Source of the DNA: Tessaracoccus sp. SD287 | GTDB taxonomy: Bacteria; Actinomycetota; Actinomycetes; Propionibacteriales; Propionibacteriaceae | DNA: 64,000 nucleotides | NCBI RefSeq assembly: GCF_017355265.1 | Contig: NZ_JADIJQ010000007.1 | Coordinates: 1-64,000, forward strand | Direction of reading: 5' to 3' | Shown: piece after piece, positions 60,870 through 64,000 of the stretch | Position numbering within the stretch: the first letter of the stretch is position 1 | How the letters are laid out: every line of letters starts with the position of its first letter | Made by a program: the position numbers and the translations under genes | The notes under the pieces: generated by a model | What the model was told of the DNA's origin: nothing | The model's input: the letters and a program-made list of their open reading frames with translations, nothing else | Database searches by the model: none

Positions 60870-62216
60870 ATGCTCACCGTCAATCAGCCGCAGCACGCCA
60901 ATGGGCGGCTGGGGCTGACCCTCACCCTCGGCGGGCTCGACCTGCAGCCGGGTCGAGGACACGAGGACGTCCTGCCCCGGGTCACGGGTCTGCCCCTGGG
61001 GTGCGAGGAGTTCGAGGTGCTGGCCTCGGGGGCGACCACCCTGATCGGCAGCGAACGCTTCCACGACGTGATCACCACCTTTGCGGTGCCCGCCGACGAG
61101 ACCCCTGCCGGCTTCCGGGTCGAGGCCAGCCTGAGGGCCGGGGGTGTGCTCGAGATCGACCTGGTCCGCGACATCAGCTACGACAAGAACGGCGCAAAAC
61201 GTCCGACCGGGGTCATCTTTTCTGCCGACACCGCCAACCCCTATGAACTCGCGCCGATCGCCCCACTACTGGGCAACCTCACCTGCAACCCCGGCATCGT
61301 CTATGACATGTTCATCAACAACCCCGAGGCGAACGTCGACCACAAGTTCTCGACCCTGGACGAGGTGATGACCGAGCTCGGGACGATCCTGGGGCCGGGC
61401 TGCGACATGTCGGTGGAACTGGAGAACCCGTTCGACCCCGACTTCGACAACATCCTGGCCGAGATCGAACCGATGGAGAAGATCCTGTCGAAGTACCGGC
61501 TGGTGGTGAAGGTGCCCCACACCGGACCGGTCAATTACGAGAACTACCACCAGCTGCTGGAGGGCGACAAGAGGCTGTCGACCCGGTACACCCAGGCGTC
61601 GACCAAGGACGCCCTGTGGGGCCACAACCTGGCCTTGAAGTTGCGTGAGCACGGCTACCGGGTCAACTTCACGCTGATGTTCGAGCCCTACCAGGCGGCG
61701 CTGGCGCTGCAGGCCAAGCCGGCCTTCATCAACAGTTTCGTCCGCCACCGCCTGAAGCAGTCCGAGAAGAGCGCGCAGTTGATTGCGGCCTACCGCCAGT
61801 CCGGCGACGTCACCCACCTGAAGAGCCTGCGCGACTTCCTGACGACCAACGACCACTTCGTCCAGGGTCAGGAGGGTGACCTGCTGGACGTGCTGGCCTA
61901 CGCCGAGAACATGCTGCGCTACCGCCGTTTCGACGAGCACGAGGGCTCCGACGGGCTGGACTCCCTACGGCACAACCTGCGCCTGCTGAAGCACTGCAAC
62001 CTGCCCGACACCCGCGTGATCGTGTGCAGCATGGAGGGTGACCAGAACTATCCCGACATTGACACCCTGACCGCCGATCCGGAGTTCGCCGACGTCATCG
62101 ACCGCCTGGTGATCACCGCCGAACCCGGCTACCTGGCCAGGTTCACCTCGTCGGCCCACGTGGTCTCCTACCAGCGGCGCTTCATGGGTGCCGCGGCGAC
62201 GGCGGTGCGCGCCTGA
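60870..62216 (+). CDS. Transaldolase-like TIM-barrel protein
   Basis: A 448-residue protein. The C-terminal ~340 residues show the transaldolase barrel: GVIFSADTANPYELAPI, LLGNLTCNPGIVYDMF, the Schiff-base lysine K214 in RLVVKVPHTGPVNYENY, then RVNFTLMFEPYQAALALQAK and FINSFVRHRL. About 100 N-terminal residues of unknown fold precede the barrel, unlike classical transaldolases (about 320-370 residues). GGAGAGGAG seven bases before ATG 60870 marks the start; ATG 60819 with GGAGG is an alternative adding 17 residues. Phased TACAAG sites upstream suggest specific control. Confidence 0.75.
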   Translation: MLTVNQPQHANGRLGLTLTLGGLDLQPGRGHEDVLPRVTGLPLGCEEFEVLASGATTLIGSERFHDVITTFAVPADETPAGFRVEASLRAGGVLEIDLVRDISYDKNGAKRPTGVIFSADTANPYELAPIAPLLGNLTCNPGIVYDMFINNPEANVDHKFSTLDEVMTELGTILGPGCDMSVELENPFDPDFDNILAEIEPMEKILSKYRLVVKVPHTGPVNYENYHQLLEGDKRLSTRYTQASTKDALWGHNLALKLREHGYRVNFTLMFEPYQAALALQAKPAFINSFVRHRLKQSEKSAQLIAAYRQSGDVTHLKSLRDFLTTNDHFVQGQEGDLLDVLAYAENMLRYRRFDEHEGSDGLDSLRHNLRLLKHCNLPDTRVIVCSMEGDQNYPDIDTLTADPEFADVIDRLVITAEPGYLARFTSSAHVVSYQRRFMGAAATAVRA

Positions 62217-62228
62217 CCAGCCGGGTCC

Positions 62229-63152
62229 TCAGTCGCGGACGCGGACGACGATCTTGCCGCGTCCGTGACCCTCCATGCTGGCCCGGAAGGCATCGGCTGC
62301 CCGGTCCAGGGGAAACGTCTGCGACACGGTCACCTTGACCTCGCCGCTCTCGGCCAGCGCGGCCAGGGCGGCCAGGTCCGCGGCGTCGGGGCGCACCCAC
62401 ATGTACAGCCCACCCAGTTCCTCGACGCTGTCGTCGACGATGGACCCGTGCCGGCCACCCGGCGCCAGGACAGCCATCGTGTCGGCCTCGGCACCGCCGA
62501 CGTAGTCGACCACGACATCGACGCCGTCGGGAACCAGGTCACGCACCTGCGCGACCAGACCGGCACCGTAGCTGACCGGTTCGGCACCGATCTCGCGCAG
62601 GTAGTCGTGGTTCCTGGGCGAGGCGGTACCGATCACCCGAGCACCCCACGCCTTGGCGATCTGGACGGCGAAGGCACCCACACCACCGGCGGCGGCGTGC
62701 ACCAGCACGGTCTCGCCCCGGCTGACGCCCAGCCGCTTGAGGGTCTGGTAGGCGCTCAGCCCGGCCAGCGGCAGCGAGGCGGCCTCGTCCCACCCCAGGG
62801 ATGCGGGTTTGTGGGCTGCCGTGCGCACCGGCACGGTGATCTGCTCGGCAAAGGAGCCGCCGTGCACCCAGTCCTTGCGGCCGTAGGCGATCACCTCGTC
62901 GCCGACGGCGAACTCGGTGACGTCCAGCCCGACCGCCTCGACGACCCCGGACACGTCCCACCCGGGGATGGCGGGGAAGCTGACCTCGAGCAGGCTGTCC
63001 AGGTAGCCCGCGACGATCTTCCAGTCAACGGGATTGACCGACGCCGAATGCACCGCGATGCGGATTTCGGCGGGGCCAACCTTGGGTGCGGGCACCTCGG
63101 TCAGGGACAGGACTTCGGGGCCACCGTAGGTGGAGTACGTGATTGCCTTCAT
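62229..63152 (-). CDS. NADPH:quinone-oxidoreductase-like MDR protein
   Basis: A 307-residue zinc-free MDR enzyme. MKAITYSTYGGPEVLSLTEV opens the chain, SVNPVDWKIVAGYL and PAIPGWDVSGVVEAVG continue, and the cofactor loop is VLVHAAAGGVGAFAVQIAKAWGARV. No zinc-binding cysteines are present. It probably reduces quinones or enones with NADPH. It is monocistronic; its end is 13 bp from the convergent transaldolase-like gene and it is divergent from the peptidase gene. Confidence 0.9.
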   Translation of the reverse strand: MKAITYSTYGGPEVLSLTEVPAPKVGPAEIRIAVHSASVNPVDWKIVAGYLDSLLEVSFPAIPGWDVSGVVEAVGLDVTEFAVGDEVIAYGRKDWVHGGSFAEQITVPVRTAAHKPASLGWDEAASLPLAGLSAYQTLKRLGVSRGETVLVHAAAGGVGAFAVQIAKAWGARVIGTASPRNHDYLREIGAEPVSYGAGLVAQVRDLVPDGVDVVVDYVGGAEADTMAVLAPGGRHGSIVDDSVEELGGLYMWVRPDAADLAALAALAESGEVKVTVSQTFPLDRAADAFRASMEGHGRGKIVVRVRD

Positions 63153-63241
63153 GGGCCAACACTAGGCCGGTGCAGCGCCCTTTTCGAGGGGCGGGCACCA
63201 GTAGTCTCGAGGGGCCCCACCACCGTTCGAAGGAAGACCAC

Positions 63242-63319
63242 GTGAGCCGTCCGCCCGCAGCCCGTCCCCCTGCCTCCCAGCCCACCGCGTCCCAGCCGGT
63301 GCCCGCCGAGGCACGCTGA
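63242..63319 (+). CDS. Putative 25-residue leader peptide before the S9 peptidase
   Basis: A GTG codon at 63242, five bases after AAGGAAG, opens a 25-codon frame rich in Pro, Ala, Gln and Ser. Its TGA overlaps the ATG of the peptidase gene (TGATG). The peptidase start has only a weak site of its own, so translational coupling through this short frame is likely. Alternatively it is an N-terminal part separated by a frameshift. Confidence 0.4.
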   Translation: MSRPPAARPPASQPTASQPVPAEAR

Positions 63320-64000
63320 TGCGCGCCGAGCACATCGAACACCTGGTCTCCCTGTCGCGTCCGGCGGTCCACCCCAGTGGTGACTGGGCCGTGGTCGCCT
63401 CGTCGCGGCCCGACCTGGCGGCCAACCGCGCCGTCGGTCAGTTGTGGCGGGTCCGGCTCGACACCGGCCGTGCCACCCGGCTGACCCGGGGCGTCGCCGA
63501 CACCGCCCCGCAGTTGTCGCGCGACGGTCGCCTGATCGCCTTCGTGCGTGGTGACGCCGACGGCAAGGCGCAGGTCTTCGTCCTCGACGTCGAGGGCGGC
63601 GAGCCGGTGCAGGCCACCGACACCGACCAGGGAGTCGGCCAGTTCGCGCTGTCGCCGGACGGGTCGCGGATCGCCTTCACCAGCCAGGTCGTCGAGCACG
63701 GACGCTACGGCTCGGTCGAGGGCATCACCGCCCGGGACGAGTCGCCGCGCCTGATCGATGAACTGGCCTACCTCGGCAATGGCCAGGGCTACACCCGTGA
63801 CCGCCACGCCCACGTCTTCGTCGCCGAAACCCCCGACCTGGCCGGCGAGCCCCACTACCCCCGGGCGGCGCACCCCGAGGACGGACGCGACGGTGCATCC
63901 CCGGTCACGCCCGTGCCCGTGGTGGCACCCGCCCGGCAGTTGAGCGCCGGAAACTTTGACCACGCCAGCCCGTCATGGACGCCCGACGGGGCCCGGGTGG
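63319..64000 (+). CDS. S9-family (prolyl oligopeptidase/acylaminoacyl-peptidase) protein, N-terminal part
   Basis: The window ends after 227 residues, all in the N-terminal beta-propeller: RPAVHPSGDWAVVASSRPDL, LWRVRLDTGRATRLTRGVADT, PQLSRDGRLIAFVRG and FALSPDGSRIAFTSQV are WD40/TolB-like blades found in S9C peptidases. The catalytic alpha/beta-hydrolase domain is beyond the right edge. No signal peptide, so probably cytoplasmic. The ATG at 63319 overlaps the stop of a short leader frame. Confidence 0.8.
   Translation, partial: MRAEHIEHLVSLSRPAVHPSGDWAVVASSRPDLAANRAVGQLWRVRLDTGRATRLTRGVADTAPQLSRDGRLIAFVRGDADGKAQVFVLDVEGGEPVQATDTDQGVGQFALSPDGSRIAFTSQVVEHGRYGSVEGITARDESPRLIDELAYLGNGQGYTRDRHAHVFVAETPDLAGEPHYPRAAHPEDGRDGASPVTPVPVVAPARQLSAGNFDHASPSWTPDGARV

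Overview
The window is a gene-dense chromosomal stretch from a high-GC Gram-positive bacterium, most likely an actinomycete. I lean towards a Propionibacteriaceae-like organism, but that is inferred from gene content only. The supporting content is a mycoredoxin-like glutaredoxin, LigC/Prim-PolC and Nei2-type repair genes, DUF1707, DUF1206, DUF3224, Pr6Pr and CE1758/CE1759-type proteins, an Arr rifamycin ADP-ribosyltransferase, a K+-independent proton pyrophosphatase and frequent GTG starts. I see no rRNA, tRNA, CRISPR array, insertion sequence or phage structural gene.

Layout. 1-2.8 kb (minus): a kinase, glycerol-3-phosphate-dehydrogenase-like and zinc dehydrogenase operon, probably for a polyol. 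3.0-6.7 kb: glycogen phosphorylase and topoisomerase IB. 7.0-11.1 kb (plus): a dicarboxylate/amino-acid symporter, an Eis-like acetyltransferase and a glycosyltransferase. 11.2-15.5 kb: a DNA-repair block with a natural Prim-PolC/LigC fusion, a DUF1707 protein, a Nei2-type glycosylase and a Dps. 15.6-18 kb: two paralogous lipoproteins around an FMN reductase, then a VapBC-like toxin-antitoxin pair. 18-23.3 kb: a flavin/redox island with Arr, two luciferase-like monooxygenases, two FMN reductases, an HxlR regulator with a palindromic operator, a glutaredoxin and a DUF488 remnant.

23.3-38.5 kb is mixed housekeeping and membrane genes: PLP homeostasis protein, HAD phosphatase, secreted FG-GAP protein, E. 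coli-type dihydroxy-acid dehydratase, isochorismatase-like hydrolase, DUF2975/XRE pair, and a hexapeptide-repeat protein with a Pr6Pr protein. 38.6-46.2 kb holds a GntR regulator, a two-component system, the pyrophosphatase, a phosphohexomutase and an alcohol dehydrogenase. 46.3-53.1 kb holds a serine hydrolase, a HIT protein, a CBM9-like protein, a Rieske/FAD oxidoreductase and an ABC exporter. 53.1-56.8 kb is an ilvD-DinB-thrE operon whose IlvD is of a different type from the first. 56.8-64 kb holds an FMO-like flavoprotein, a trehalose-synthase-like amylase with an LLM flavoprotein, a transaldolase-like enzyme, a quinone-oxidoreductase-like protein and the start of an S9 peptidase.

The most unexpected structure outside genes is a set of 60-80 bp imperfect palindromes at six intergenic sites. 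Two pairs of them share arm sequence, so they look like dispersed repeat families. The strongest gene-level observation is the repair block: a fused Prim-PolC-LigC without a phosphoesterase domain, two genes from a Nei2-type glycosylase.
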